NCBI GenBank assembly: GCA_965197395.1
Contig: OZ240205.1
Coordinates: 620,001 to 684,000, forward strand
Length of the DNA stretch: 64,000 bases
Reading direction: 5' to 3'
Source: CAZYFH01 sp965197395
GTDB lineage: Bacteria; Acidobacteriota; Vicinamibacteria; Vicinamibacterales; UBA8438
Both the position numbers and the translations under genes were made by a program. Position 1 is the first letter of the stretch. Every line of letters begins with the position of its first letter. A model generated the notes under the pieces. It was not told the DNA's origin and did not search any database. It was given only the letters and a program-made list of their open reading frames with translations. This document shows positions 1-9,000 of the stretch, piece by piece.

Positions 1-619
1 GGGTTTGTTGTTCATTCTGCATGCGGACCACGAGCAGAACTGCAGTACGAGCGCCATGCGCGGCATCGGCAGCTCACAGGCGGATCCGTTCGTCGCGCTC
101 GCCGGCGCCGCGGCGGCGCTGTACGGCCCCTTGCACGGCGGCGCGAACGAGGCTGTGCTCCGCATGCTGGCCGAGATCGGATCGGTGGATCACATTCCGG
201 CGTTCATCACACGTGTCAAGAACGGCGATGGCCGGCTCATGGGGTTCGGGCACCGCGTCTACAAGTCATACGACCCGCGCGCCAAGGTCATCAAGGACGT
301 CGCGTACCAGGTGTTCGAGGTGACGGGGAAGAACCCCTTGCTCGACGTGGCGCTGGAGCTCGAACGGATTGCGCTCCAAGACGAGTATTTCGTGAGCCGG
401 CGACTGTATCCGAACGTCGACTTCTATTCCGGTCTGATCTACGAGGCCATGGGATTCAACGCCGGTATGTTCCCGGTGCTGTTCGCCATCGGCCGGACCG
501 CCGGCTGGGTCGCGCAGTGGCAGGAGATGTTGCAGGATAAGGAGCAGCGGATCGCGCGGCCGCGGCAACTCTACATCGGCGAGGGTGAGCGCGCGTACGT
601 CCCGATCGAGACGCGTTAG
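1..619 (+). CDS. gltA: Citrate synthase, C-terminal part (5' end outside window)
   Basis: This is the C-terminal ~205 residues of a citrate synthase, which condenses oxaloacetate and acetyl-CoA in the cytoplasm as the first TCA step. The reading frame is open from the window edge, so the start lies upstream. Visible family motifs are LHADHEQN near the edge, the PLHGGANEAV segment with an active-site histidine, GFGHRVYK, and the YPNVDFYSG stretch with the late active-site Asp. The C-terminus (QWQEM, RPRQLYIGE, then the YVPIETR end) is normal, so nothing is missing at this end. Its stop overlaps the stop of the convergent phosphatase gene by two bases (617-618), leaving no room for a separate terminator. 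Confidence 0.95.
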   Translation, partial: GLLFILHADHEQNCSTSAMRGIGSSQADPFVALAGAAAALYGPLHGGANEAVLRMLAEIGSVDHIPAFITRVKNGDGRLMGFGHRVYKSYDPRAKVIKDVAYQVFEVTGKNPLLDVALELERIALQDEYFVSRRLYPNVDFYSGLIYEAMGFNAGMFPVLFAIGRTAGWVAQWQEMLQDKEQRIARPRQLYIGEGERAYVPIETR

Positions 620-1863
620 GCGGGCTCCCGCGCCTTGTGATATTCGACGACCATCGCGGTGACGTCGTCGTTTTGCGCCGCACCGGCCGTGAACTGCTTG
701 ACGCTGGCGAAGACATGGTCCAGCCGTGACTGGGCTTCCTGCGCCGTCATCGCGGTCAGACTCTCCACCAGGCGATCGTCGCCGAACTCCTCGTCGTCGG
801 CGCTCATCGCCTCCGACACGCCGTCGCTGAACACAACGAGGAAATCGCCCGCGCCCAGCGTGACCGTGGCCTCCACGAAGTCGACGCCATCGAACAGCCC
901 GAGGACCATCCCGCCTTCCTCCAGACGTTGCACGGGCGCGCCCTTCGTCACGAGCATCGGCGCGTTGTGTCCGGCGTTGCAGTAGGTGAGACGGCCGTCG
1001 GGAAACAGCACCGCATAGAACAGCGTCACAAAACGACCCTGGATCCCGCGGAGGACAAGCGCCTTGTTGACTGCCGCCATCGTGGCCGCCGGTCCGGCCC
1101 CGGCGCTGAGGTACGCCTGCGCGGTGAGGGACCCCTGCATCATCGCGCCGAGCAGTGCCGCCGGTGGCCCCTTCCCGGCCACGTCACCGAGCGCGAACCC
1201 GAGGCCGCCCTCCAGCAGGTCGATGTACTCGAAGAAATCGCCGCCGATCGACCGGCACGGGATCGTTTCGGCCGCCGCTTCGAAGAACGCCCCCGTCCGA
1301 TTGCGCGTCGGCAGCAGCGCCTGCTGAATCTCCGCGGCGGTGGCCATCTCCTGCTCGAGCCGGGCCTTCTCCAGCGCCGTCCGATACAGCTTCGCGTTCT
1401 CGATCGCCACCGCCGCCTCGTTCGCCAGGGTCTCGAGCGCGCTGCCTGTCGACGAGGCCAGCAACGTGCCCTTCTCGCGGCTGTCGAGATACAGCACACC
1501 GACTCGGCGCTCCTCGGACGGCGCCGTGTCCTCGTCCGTGTATTGCACCAGGCGCAACGGCACGCAGAGGACGTGCCGTATCCCAAGTGCGATCGTACCC
1601 ATGTGCTTGTCGGCGAGGTCGCCGTCCAGCAGGTCCGCCTCGATCCGGGTCTGGCCGGTCCGAAACACTTCTTCGGGAATCAAGCGGCTGGTCTCGAAGC
1701 CGCTCCCGGGCAACGTGGCGCGGTCGCGAGAGCGACCCATCTTGAACTCGAGCTCCCCTTCGGGGTTCGCGAGCATGATGAACCCGCGTTCGGCGCCGCT
1801 GACGTTAATCGACGAGTCCATCACGAGCCCCAGCACATCGTCGAGGACCCGCGCCGACCCCAC
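616..1863 (-). CDS. GAF-SpoIIE (PP2C) serine/threonine phosphatase, probably the 3' part of a frameshifted FHA-GAF-PP2C gene
   Basis: The protein has a GAF sensor domain (about residues 1-150), a short helical linker (ALEKARLEQEMATAAEIQQA) and a SpoIIE/PP2C phosphatase domain (about 190-410). The metal-binding aspartates sit in GGDFFEY, GDVAGKG, FSDGVSEA and NDDVTAMVV. Proteins of this kind dephosphorylate anti-sigma antagonists or similar regulators. The only start is a GTG at 1863 with no convincing Shine-Dalgarno sequence, and the GAF domain begins abruptly. The preceding FHA frame ends in an out-of-frame tail across exactly this junction. One extra base in the GGGG run near 1857-1861 would fuse the two into an FHA-GAF-PP2C protein of about 560 residues. 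It is the last gene of the minus-strand run. Confidence 0.85.
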   Translation of the reverse strand: MGSARVLDDVLGLVMDSSINVSGAERGFIMLANPEGELEFKMGRSRDRATLPGSGFETSRLIPEEVFRTGQTRIEADLLDGDLADKHMGTIALGIRHVLCVPLRLVQYTDEDTAPSEERRVGVLYLDSREKGTLLASSTGSALETLANEAAVAIENAKLYRTALEKARLEQEMATAAEIQQALLPTRNRTGAFFEAAAETIPCRSIGGDFFEYIDLLEGGLGFALGDVAGKGPPAALLGAMMQGSLTAQAYLSAGAGPAATMAAVNKALVLRGIQGRFVTLFYAVLFPDGRLTYCNAGHNAPMLVTKGAPVQRLEEGGMVLGLFDGVDFVEATVTLGAGDFLVVFSDGVSEAMSADDEEFGDDRLVESLTAMTAQEAQSRLDHVFASVKQFTAGAAQNDDVTAMVVEYHKAREPA

Positions 1864-2249
1864 GCCCGCAGTCCCTCGAGCAGCGCCGCCACCTGACGTA
1901 GATCGCCGACGGCGTCCGAGCTCCGCTCGGTGGCGGGCGCCGTCGCAGCGTCGGACAACAGAAACGTCATCTCGGCGCCGCCGCTGCGACCAAGCCGGAT
2001 GCGGTCGCCGTGCGCGAGCGGGCCTTCCTGCACCGAATCGTCGTTGACGAACGTCCCGTACCGCGAGCCGCGATCGCGAATCGTATAGCCGCCCTCGGCG
2101 GTGACGATCTCGGCGTGGTCGCGGGAGATCTCACCGCTCGGTAGGTGCAGGTCGCTCCCCACACGGCGGCCGATCAAGAACGGGAGCTTTTCGACCGTCA
2201 CGATTCGACGGCCCATCGAATCGGTGACCTCGAGGCGGGGATCTGGCAT
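1821..2249 (-). CDS. FHA domain protein (5' part of split FHA-GAF-PP2C gene)
   Basis: The forkhead-associated phosphothreonine-binding fold is clear: FLIGRRVGSDLHLPS, then the SRDHAEI motif (Ser/His of the FHA core) and the RYGTFVND loop. The chosen start is the ATG at 2249 (MPDPRLEV); an upstream GTG would add 26 low-complexity residues. After about residue 128 (LLEGLRAW) the frame runs out of homology and stops at 1821, while the neighbouring frame continues with a GAF domain. I read this as the N-terminal third of one phosphatase split by a one-base loss. If the frameshift is real, the FHA module would be made as a free 142-residue protein. Confidence 0.8.
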   Translation of the reverse strand: MPDPRLEVTDSMGRRIVTVEKLPFLIGRRVGSDLHLPSGEISRDHAEIVTAEGGYTIRDRGSRYGTFVNDDSVQEGPLAHGDRIRLGRSGGAEMTFLLSDAATAPATERSSDAVGDLRQVAALLEGLRAWGRRGSSTMCWGS

Positions 2250-2266
2250 TGCGTCTCGAAATGCTA

Positions 2267-2548
2267 TCACCGCGTCAGGCGCAGGCGCCACGCAAGCAGG
2301 CCGCCGGCCGCGGCCAGCATCGCCCACACGAAGCGATCGGGCGGCTCACCTCCGGACAGCTGCATCATGAAGAACCCAACCACCAGGATCAGCACGGCGG
2401 CCAACCCGATGGGGATCCAGGCGCGCCTGGTCGACGACCGATTCGGTGCCGGCACCGGTTCACGAACGCGCTCGCTCGTCGCCGCCCCGCATCGAAAGCA
2501 GATCAACGCCTTGTCGGCGATGTCCGTCCCACAGTGCTGACAGATCAT
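2267..2548 (-). CDS. Zinc-ribbon membrane protein
   Basis: A small protein of about 93 residues. It starts at the ATG at 2548 with a rubredoxin-like zinc ribbon (CQHCG then CFRCG, two CxxC knuckles), followed by a Pro/Arg-rich linker and two hydrophobic segments (IPIGLAAVLILVVGFFMM and FVWAMLAAAGGLLAW). It probably sits in the membrane with the ribbon in the cytoplasm. It lies 17 bases upstream of the FHA start, so it is likely cotranscribed with the phosphatase. A GTG at 2572 could add eight residues. The exact function is unknown. Confidence 0.7.
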   Translation of the reverse strand: MICQHCGTDIADKALICFRCGAATSERVREPVPAPNRSSTRRAWIPIGLAAVLILVVGFFMMQLSGGEPPDRFVWAMLAAAGGLLAWRLRLTR

Positions 2549-2589
2549 GATCGCGGTCCGATCAGGGCTCACAGGGGTCCAACGATATC

Positions 2590-3585
2590 TCAGCCCGCAC
2601 CGGCCGCGATGCGGCGGCGGATCTCGCGGGAGAGCTGCGCCAGCTCGATGAGCAGCCGCTCGAGGTGCGTCTCAAACTGTTCGGTCGTCATCGTGGCCTT
2701 CGCCGCTTTCCAGGTGGCGACCTCCGCTTCGAGCGCGGATCGGCGGGCCACCAGCGGGGCGAGCGCGGGATCACCGGCCGCCGCGGGCCTGTCGACGCCC
2801 GCACCCACGTAGAGGCTGGCGGCAAGCGCGCCATCCGCTCCCCCGCCATCGGCCTCGGTGCCCGCGCCATCCCCTGAGTCGTCGAGCATCGGTCGCTCGG
2901 TCGCGAGACGCCCCTGCTGCTGATACCAGCGGCGGACTTCGCCACTCGCGTGGGCGAACGCCTCCCACACGGAGATGCGACCGTTCTTGTCCCGATCACT
3001 CGACGGCTCTCGGAACGCGCCCACGAAGAACTCGGGAAACACGGTGTCATAGCGCTGCACGGGCGACTCGGTCGCCGCGATCGTCACCCGCCGGTCACCC
3101 GCCATCCGGTCGAGGAACGCGAAGCTCGCCGCGGTCGTGTTGACGAAGATGACATGCCCCGGCAGCGGCGCGAGGAGCGCGCGCCACTCGACCGCCTCCA
3201 GGTCGGGTCCGACCAGGTTGAACTTCGCGTCGATCCCGTCGAAGGTCCCATGACCAAACAGCACGACGAGCAAGACGGCGTCGTCGCCCATTCGGGTCTT
3301 GAGGGCGCCGATCGCCTGCTGCACCCCCTCGCGCGACGCGCGGCCCACCCCGGGGCCGGGTGTCTCCGCCAGCACGATGAGGTGATCGTCACGGAAGTCC
3401 GCCCGCTCACGCCATGCGCCGATCAGCGTCGACCGCCACCGTTCGTGACGTTCCGCGTACTCAGCGCCACCCGCGGCGCCGGACACGATGAGCGTGAAAT
3501 ACTCGTCCGCCGACGCCACCCCGGACACCGTCAGGACCAACGCGAGTCCGAGGACGAGCCCGAGCCGGCGCGTCACGAGGCCCAC
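2590..3585 (-). CDS. Secreted caspase-fold (C13/C14-like) protein lacking the catalytic cysteine
   Basis: About 331 residues. The start is the GTG at 3585, preceded by AGGTG five bases upstream; a second GTG lies at 3576. The N-terminus is a signal peptide (RRLGLVLGLALVLTVSGVASA). The mature part resembles legumain/caspase-fold peptidases: a hydrophobic strand ending in FGHG (about residue 110, the histidine position) and the next core strand HVIFVNTTAASFAF (about 148). The family's catalytic Cys would be expected there, but Thr-Thr is present. DRDKNGRISVWEAF looks like an EF-hand loop. The C-terminus is helical. It is embedded in the BatA/DUF58/MoxR run and probably acts in the periplasm as a pseudo-peptidase. 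The fold assignment is inference from motifs. Confidence 0.7.
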   Translation of the reverse strand: MGLVTRRLGLVLGLALVLTVSGVASADEYFTLIVSGAAGGAEYAERHERWRSTLIGAWRERADFRDDHLIVLAETPGPGVGRASREGVQQAIGALKTRMGDDAVLLVVLFGHGTFDGIDAKFNLVGPDLEAVEWRALLAPLPGHVIFVNTTAASFAFLDRMAGDRRVTIAATESPVQRYDTVFPEFFVGAFREPSSDRDKNGRISVWEAFAHASGEVRRWYQQQGRLATERPMLDDSGDGAGTEADGGGADGALAASLYVGAGVDRPAAAGDPALAPLVARRSALEAEVATWKAAKATMTTEQFETHLERLLIELAQLSREIRRRIAAGAG

Positions 3586-3656
3586 GCGTGCACCTGGCAC
3601 CCTGCAATCCTGCGACCTTGGAATCCGCGCGGCTTCTGCCGTCGAGCGACCGTCCC

Positions 3657-5870
3657 TCACCTCAGTCCCCACCGACGCCGCAGCGACCACTCGGCCGCCA
3701 GCGCTCCCGCCAGAATCAGAAAGACCCACGCGTCGTGCCAGAGCGGCCGCACCGTCGGCGCAACATCCGCGGTCATGCCGTCCACGACGAGCCGACGCAA
3801 CGCGGTGATGTCGTCTTGCTCTACATAGCGGCCCCCGCTCGCCGCGGCGGTGCGTTGGAGCGCGGCTTCGTCCAGCCAGGGGTCGGCCAGCTCCGGGTCG
3901 GCCCCACCGACAAGGAACCACGTGCTCGCCGCGCCCAGCCGATCGCCGTGGTGATCGACGATTGCCTCGACGCGATAGACGCCCGGGTCGCGCGGAGACA
4001 GCTCGGCGCCGTACAGCCCCGCGCCACCGCCGCCGAGGACCGGACGCACCACCTCGGTGCCGCCACCCGGTCCGGTCACCGTCACGACGGGCGCGGCGTC
4101 GAGGATCGGCGTGTGGTCCGCGTCGCTCACCCGCACGTCAAGGTGCATGGACGCCCCCGGGTCACCGCCGCCACGTGTGGTCACGCTGATCGGATCAGGC
4201 GCCGCGCCGCCGAGCCAGCGGGCGACCTGACCCCAGTAGGTCTCGTAGGTCCGCTCCTCCGCCGGCAGGAGCATGCGCCATCGCCAGGCGGCGCGTCCGG
4301 CGAAGACCATCGCGCGCCCGCCACCGTATCGGTGCACGACGATCAGCGGCCGCGTGACACCGGGCCGCTCGTCTGTGGCCACCGCGAGCACACTCGCCCC
4401 CGGTTTGACGTCGCCCACTCCAACGGCCCCCGCCAGCGCCGGCACACGCTGCCACCGTGCGCGAGTTTCGTCGACGGTCGGCGCGAGCTGCATCATCGCG
4501 TGGCCGGCGCCGTCCGCCGTCAGCACCAACGTGGCGTGGCCGCCGGCACCGCGGTAGTCACCCATCCGCGCTTGATCGACGAGCTCCACCGGCACGGCGG
4601 CCTCGAGCGCGGAGCCGGCCAGGCCGTTGCGGTCGAGCGTGGCCGGCCCCAGCAGCAACAGGCCGCCCCCACGATCGGCGACGAACGCGGCAGTCATCTC
4701 CAGTTGATTCGGCCGGAAGAACCCCGGCTCGATATTGGCCAGCACCACGGCGTCGTATCGGAACAGCGCCTCGCGCGTGAGCGGATAGCCCGTGGCCAGG
4801 GCAGGTGTGCGCGCGGGATCTCCCTGCACGTAGAACGTATGTTCGCCGCGGTCGTTCAGGCCCTTGCGGACGACGGCATCGAGCGCGATTCCCGGATCCG
4901 CGTGCCAGACCCGCTTGAGAAAGCTATGGTCGTGACCGGGCGATCCCTCGATCATCAGGACTCGCCGGGGCCGGGTCGGCGGCGGCACGAGCACGCTCCG
5001 ACGGTTGTTCTCGATCACGAGCTCGCGCGACGCCGTCGGCACCTCGACGGTATAGAGCGTCGCGACATCCGGCTTGGGCGCCGCGCGGAACGTGAGGCGC
5101 ACCGGTTGCCCGCTGCCGGGTGGTACCACACGCCGGACTTGGGACAATGCCCCGTCCTCGAGGAGGCGGATCTCGAACGGCGCGCTCCCGAATCCGTGAC
5201 TGACCGCCGAGACGTTGAGATCGATGAGCGAATCCGTGGCCGTCGCGACCCCTGCCGTCACGGCGATCACTTCCCGATCCGGCCCGGGGCGCGGCGCCCC
5301 GACACCAACGGTGTAGAGCGGCACGCCCAACTCGCCGGCAACGGATGCGGCGGCGCGCGCGCCGGTCTCACCGCCGTCCGAGATCACGACCATCCCGGCG
5401 ACGGGACGTCCCCGATAGCGCTCGGCGACCGCGTCGAGCGCGCCCGCCAGGTCGGTACGCCGCGCGTCAGCGGCTGTCGTCTCCAGCGCGACGTCGACGA
5501 GCGCGTCGCCGAACCCCAGCACCTCGACCGGAACGGCGGGCGCGAGCAGCGGGACGACGCGGTCACGCGCCAGGGCGACGGCCTGATCGATGCGCGAGCG
5601 GCCGGCCGCGTCCACAACGCGCATGCTCCGGGACAGGTCGAGCAGAACCGGGACCACGGCGTCACCGAGCGACGCCGGCTCCGTGCGCACCGGCCGGAAC
5701 AGCACGAGGAGCAGGAGCAGCAACGTCGCCGCCCGCAGGCCGACGAGGGTCCCGCGCTGGGTGAGCGACAACGGCACCACAGGCCGGCGATAGGCGCCGT
5801 ACCCGAGCAGCACCGCCACCGCGACCGCAAGCACCGGTCCCCACCAGGACACGCCCGAAGCAAAATACAT
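3657..5870 (-). CDS. VWA / glutamine-amidotransferase-like membrane protein
   Basis: About 737 residues, starting at the ATG at 5870 (MYFASGVSWWGP); an upstream in-frame ATG would add 11 residues. Two N-terminal membrane helices (about 5-25 and 40-60) precede a von Willebrand A domain with the metal-ion site DLSRSM. Then come Ig-like segments and a large class I amidotransferase-like region (RVLMIEGSPGHDHSFLKRV, later GGGLLLLGP) with no evident nucleophilic Cys-His pair. A C-terminal helix (AWVFLILAGALAAEW) follows. This is the usual large VWA protein of MoxR/DUF58/BatA loci, probably a scaffold exposed to the periplasm. It ends 71 bases before the caspase-fold gene. Confidence 0.8.
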   Translation of the reverse strand: MYFASGVSWWGPVLAVAVAVLLGYGAYRRPVVPLSLTQRGTLVGLRAATLLLLLLVLFRPVRTEPASLGDAVVPVLLDLSRSMRVVDAAGRSRIDQAVALARDRVVPLLAPAVPVEVLGFGDALVDVALETTAADARRTDLAGALDAVAERYRGRPVAGMVVISDGGETGARAAASVAGELGVPLYTVGVGAPRPGPDREVIAVTAGVATATDSLIDLNVSAVSHGFGSAPFEIRLLEDGALSQVRRVVPPGSGQPVRLTFRAAPKPDVATLYTVEVPTASRELVIENNRRSVLVPPPTRPRRVLMIEGSPGHDHSFLKRVWHADPGIALDAVVRKGLNDRGEHTFYVQGDPARTPALATGYPLTREALFRYDAVVLANIEPGFFRPNQLEMTAAFVADRGGGLLLLGPATLDRNGLAGSALEAAVPVELVDQARMGDYRGAGGHATLVLTADGAGHAMMQLAPTVDETRARWQRVPALAGAVGVGDVKPGASVLAVATDERPGVTRPLIVVHRYGGGRAMVFAGRAAWRWRMLLPAEERTYETYWGQVARWLGGAAPDPISVTTRGGGDPGASMHLDVRVSDADHTPILDAAPVVTVTGPGGGTEVVRPVLGGGGAGLYGAELSPRDPGVYRVEAIVDHHGDRLGAASTWFLVGGADPELADPWLDEAALQRTAAASGGRYVEQDDITALRRLVVDGMTADVAPTVRPLWHDAWVFLILAGALAAEWSLRRRWGLR

Positions 5871-5930
5871 GGATCTGTCGGGAACTCTTAGGCCGTTTGC
5901 CAATCCTCAGCGAGGATTATGTACCCGTTG

Positions 5931-6041
5931 GGGACGGCCGGGAACGGCCAAGGCGCGCACGGCGCGCCTCGCGGGCGCGGAGCGGGGCTCTCGGGGTCCC
6001 CGCGGAGCGCCCGCGGGGGTTCGGGGCGAAGCCCCGTCTGA
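5931..6041. repeat. ~100-bp palindromic intergenic repeat, copy 1
   Basis: In reverse orientation this stretch reads GACGGGGCTTCGCCCCGA then CGCTCCGCGGGGACCCCGAG and GC-rich palindromic text. It matches the stretch after the glycosyltransferase gene (21745-21843) over about 95 bases. The GGGGC-TTC-GCCCC hairpin is perfect. It starts immediately after the TAA stop of the DUF4175-like gene (6042-6044), in the sense direction of that gene. It could be a REP-type element or a 3'-end mRNA structure. There is no T-tract, so it is not a classic terminator. Confidence 0.65.
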
Positions 6042-9000
6042 TTAGGACGGCGGTCGCTCGGTCAACGACCGGTAATACTGATCGACCAGCCCGCGGTAGC
6101 CCGCCGGGACCCGTTCATCGGCGCCGACGTGATGGCGGCCATTCTGGTCTTCCGCGGCCCGCTCGAGTAACGCCGCCACCTCGAACGCTTCGATGGCCAG
6201 GCGCAAGTCGTCGCGCAGACTCGCCCACTCGGCAAGGTCTTGCCGGGCCGCGTCGGTCCCAGGCGCGGCGCCGCTGAACCAGTGCTCGGCCCAGCGCGCG
6301 AGGTCTCGGTCGATCGTCGGCCGCGCGTGGCGTGCCCGCTCGAGCAGCTCGGGCAACTCCGTCAGCTGTCGCGTTAGCTGCTCTTGCAACGCGCCCAATG
6401 AGGCACCGCTACCGGTCGACGGCGCGCGGCCGTCCACGTCCGGACGCGGGTCAACCCCGCGGGGCCCATCCGCCTCCCCGTCGGACGCGGCCCGCGCAGC
6501 GCGCGCGCCGCCCGCCTCAGCCGACGCGTTGGCACCCGCGTCGGCCAACTGTTCGAGCTGTCGTTCGATCTGGTCGAGTTGGTGCCGGAGGGCGCGCGCC
6601 TCGTCGAGCTCCCCGAACAGGCCCGCCTCGGCCGCATCGGGGTCAGCGGCTGTCCGGAGCGTGGCGGCGACCCGGTGCAGCACGTCGGCGAGGGCGTCGT
6701 CCGCGGCGGCGATCGCCTCGAGGTCGGGGCCGCGAGACGCACCCGCGTCCGGCGTGGGCCGGTCACGCAGCCGGTCGGCCAGGCCTCGCATCCGCGCACC
6801 CGGCGCCTCCCGCGCCAGATCACCGGCCGCGCCAGCGAGCGCCTCGCGTGCATCGCCGGTCGCCGAGCGTACGAGCTCGCCGACGCCGTCCTCGAGGGAA
6901 TCCGCGCGGCGCGCGAGCTGGTCGCGATCCTCCGCGAGGCGGGTCCTGGCGTCGCGGCCGGACGGACCGACCGCCATCCGCCGCGTCTGGGACGCCATGT
7001 TGCGCTGAGCGTCCGCCAGCTGCTGTGCCTCCAGTTGCAGCGACCCGAGCGCCGCCCGCGCCCCGCGCTCCGAGGCGCGGCTCAACCAGCGCTCCAGATC
7101 GCGCAACCGCCCCACCGTCTCTTCTCCTGCCTCAGCAGCGGCTGCCGGGTCGCTTCGTCCGAGCGCGCTCAGGGCGCGCCGCATCCGGTCGGTGATACCG
7201 GCTCCGCCTTCGCCGACCTGTCCGGTCGGGCCGCTCCGTCCGGTTTGCCCGGTCTGTGCGGCCTGGCGCTCGCCCGTCAACTGTCGCTCGAGGTCGGCCA
7301 TCTGCTCGCGCAGCTCGTTTTGCTCACGGGTCAGACGTTCGAGCCGGCGCTGGAGCTCCGGTGCGTCAAGCGCTTCCTGCGTGTCGGCCAGCTCTTGGTG
7401 TTGCCGATTCAAGCGGGTCTGACGCGCGGCGAGCTCCCGCACGCGACGGAGCGCCTCGCTCTCCTCGGCCGCATCGGAGGCGCTGGCCGGCGTGCGATTC
7501 TCGTAGTTCGTTTCCTGCTCGCGTCGCAGCTCGCGATCGAACAGCGCGGAGAGGTCTTCTCGGGCTTGCGTGCCCGCCGACGATGCGCCCTGGCTGGCCT
7601 GCTGCGACGAGACACGGGTACGGCGTATCTCTGCCTGCACCCGGAGAAGCTGATTCAGCGCTTCCATCTCGAGGGGAATCGCCAGACCAGTCTCGCCGGC
7701 CTGCAGCGCCGCGGCGGCCTCACCCATCGCCTCGACGGCGAGGGCCATGGCGTCGGTGTCGGGCGCCGCCTCACCGGCGGGGGTCGCCAGCCCAGTCTCG
7801 CGACCGCGCCCCCTCATCCGATCAGCGATTCGAGCGGCCGCGCTTCGTAGCTCGTCCTGCGCCCCGGCCACCGCCGGCAAGTCGTCGCCACGCGCGTCAC
7901 CCGGTCTTTCCCGGTCGAGGCGCCACGTGGCCACGATGATCTGCTTCTGCACACGCACGAGATCGCCGATCTCGCCTGCGTCAGCGGCCGACCCCGACTG
8001 GCTCGGCGCCTCCTCGAACTCCCGATCGAACGGGCGCACCTCGAGAAAGAAGATGTCGCTGCGCGATTCGCGGGCGTCACGGCTGGTGTTCGTGTCTCGC
8101 GCGCGCACGTAATAGCTGATGAAATCGCCGGGGACCACGTCGAGGTCCTCCGCGTAGATCGTGTGCGTGCCGACGGCACGCCGCGCGCGCGGACCGGAAC
8201 GGAGGTCGATACTGCGCGTCCGGCGCCCGACCACCGTATACACGAGGTCGAACCGCTCGATCCCGAAATCGTCCTCCACCCGCGCCTCGATGACCACTTC
8301 CTCCAACCGGGTAATCTCACGGTCCGCCTCTGGTCGCAGGATCTCGACCAGCGGTGGACGATCTAAGACCGTGCGCACGAAGTAGTCGACGTCGCCCGGC
8401 GAGGCGAGCCCGTCGCCGTCGACCAGCGCGACGCGATAGGTGTCGTCGGCCTGGACCTCGAACGAGGCGGACCACCGCCGCGCTCCCTCCGGACGCAGCT
8501 CGAGCACGTCGCCACTGGCCATGCGCAACTCGCCTTGGGAGACCGGCTCGTCCGCGACGACGGTCACGGTCACCGCCGTCCCCTCGGGCGCGTAGATGTC
8601 GCCACCGTCCACGTCGACGCGCGGCGCGAGGCCGGTAAACACGGGATAGCGATAGGTGACGTCGATCCGCTCGACCGACGGGGGCACGAGGGCCGTGACC
8701 CCGTACTCCTCTGAACGCAGCGTCGCTGCGCTGACCCGATACGTGAAGCTGTCGGTCACCGACGGGATCTCGACGCGGTAGCCGTCGTCCCGCGCGCGCA
8801 TGACGAGCACCTCCGTGCTGCCATCGGCGCGAAGGACGGTCACGGCTGGAAGCGAGCGCGCGGGTGCACCGAACGTCCCGCCGAGACGCGCGCGAATCTC
8901 GAGCGGCTCCCCCGTGACGACGCGCGCGTCGCCCGGCTCGACCTCGAGCGAGGCGGTTGCGGGAAATGCGTGCAGCCAGGTGCTGCGCGCAATGCGATCG

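Noticed and set aside
3588..5891. 767-codon open frame on the plus strand opposite the VWA/GATase-like gene
   Set aside because: It is an antisense shadow typical of high-GC DNA: His/Arg-rich with no motif, while the minus strand encodes a complete domain architecture.
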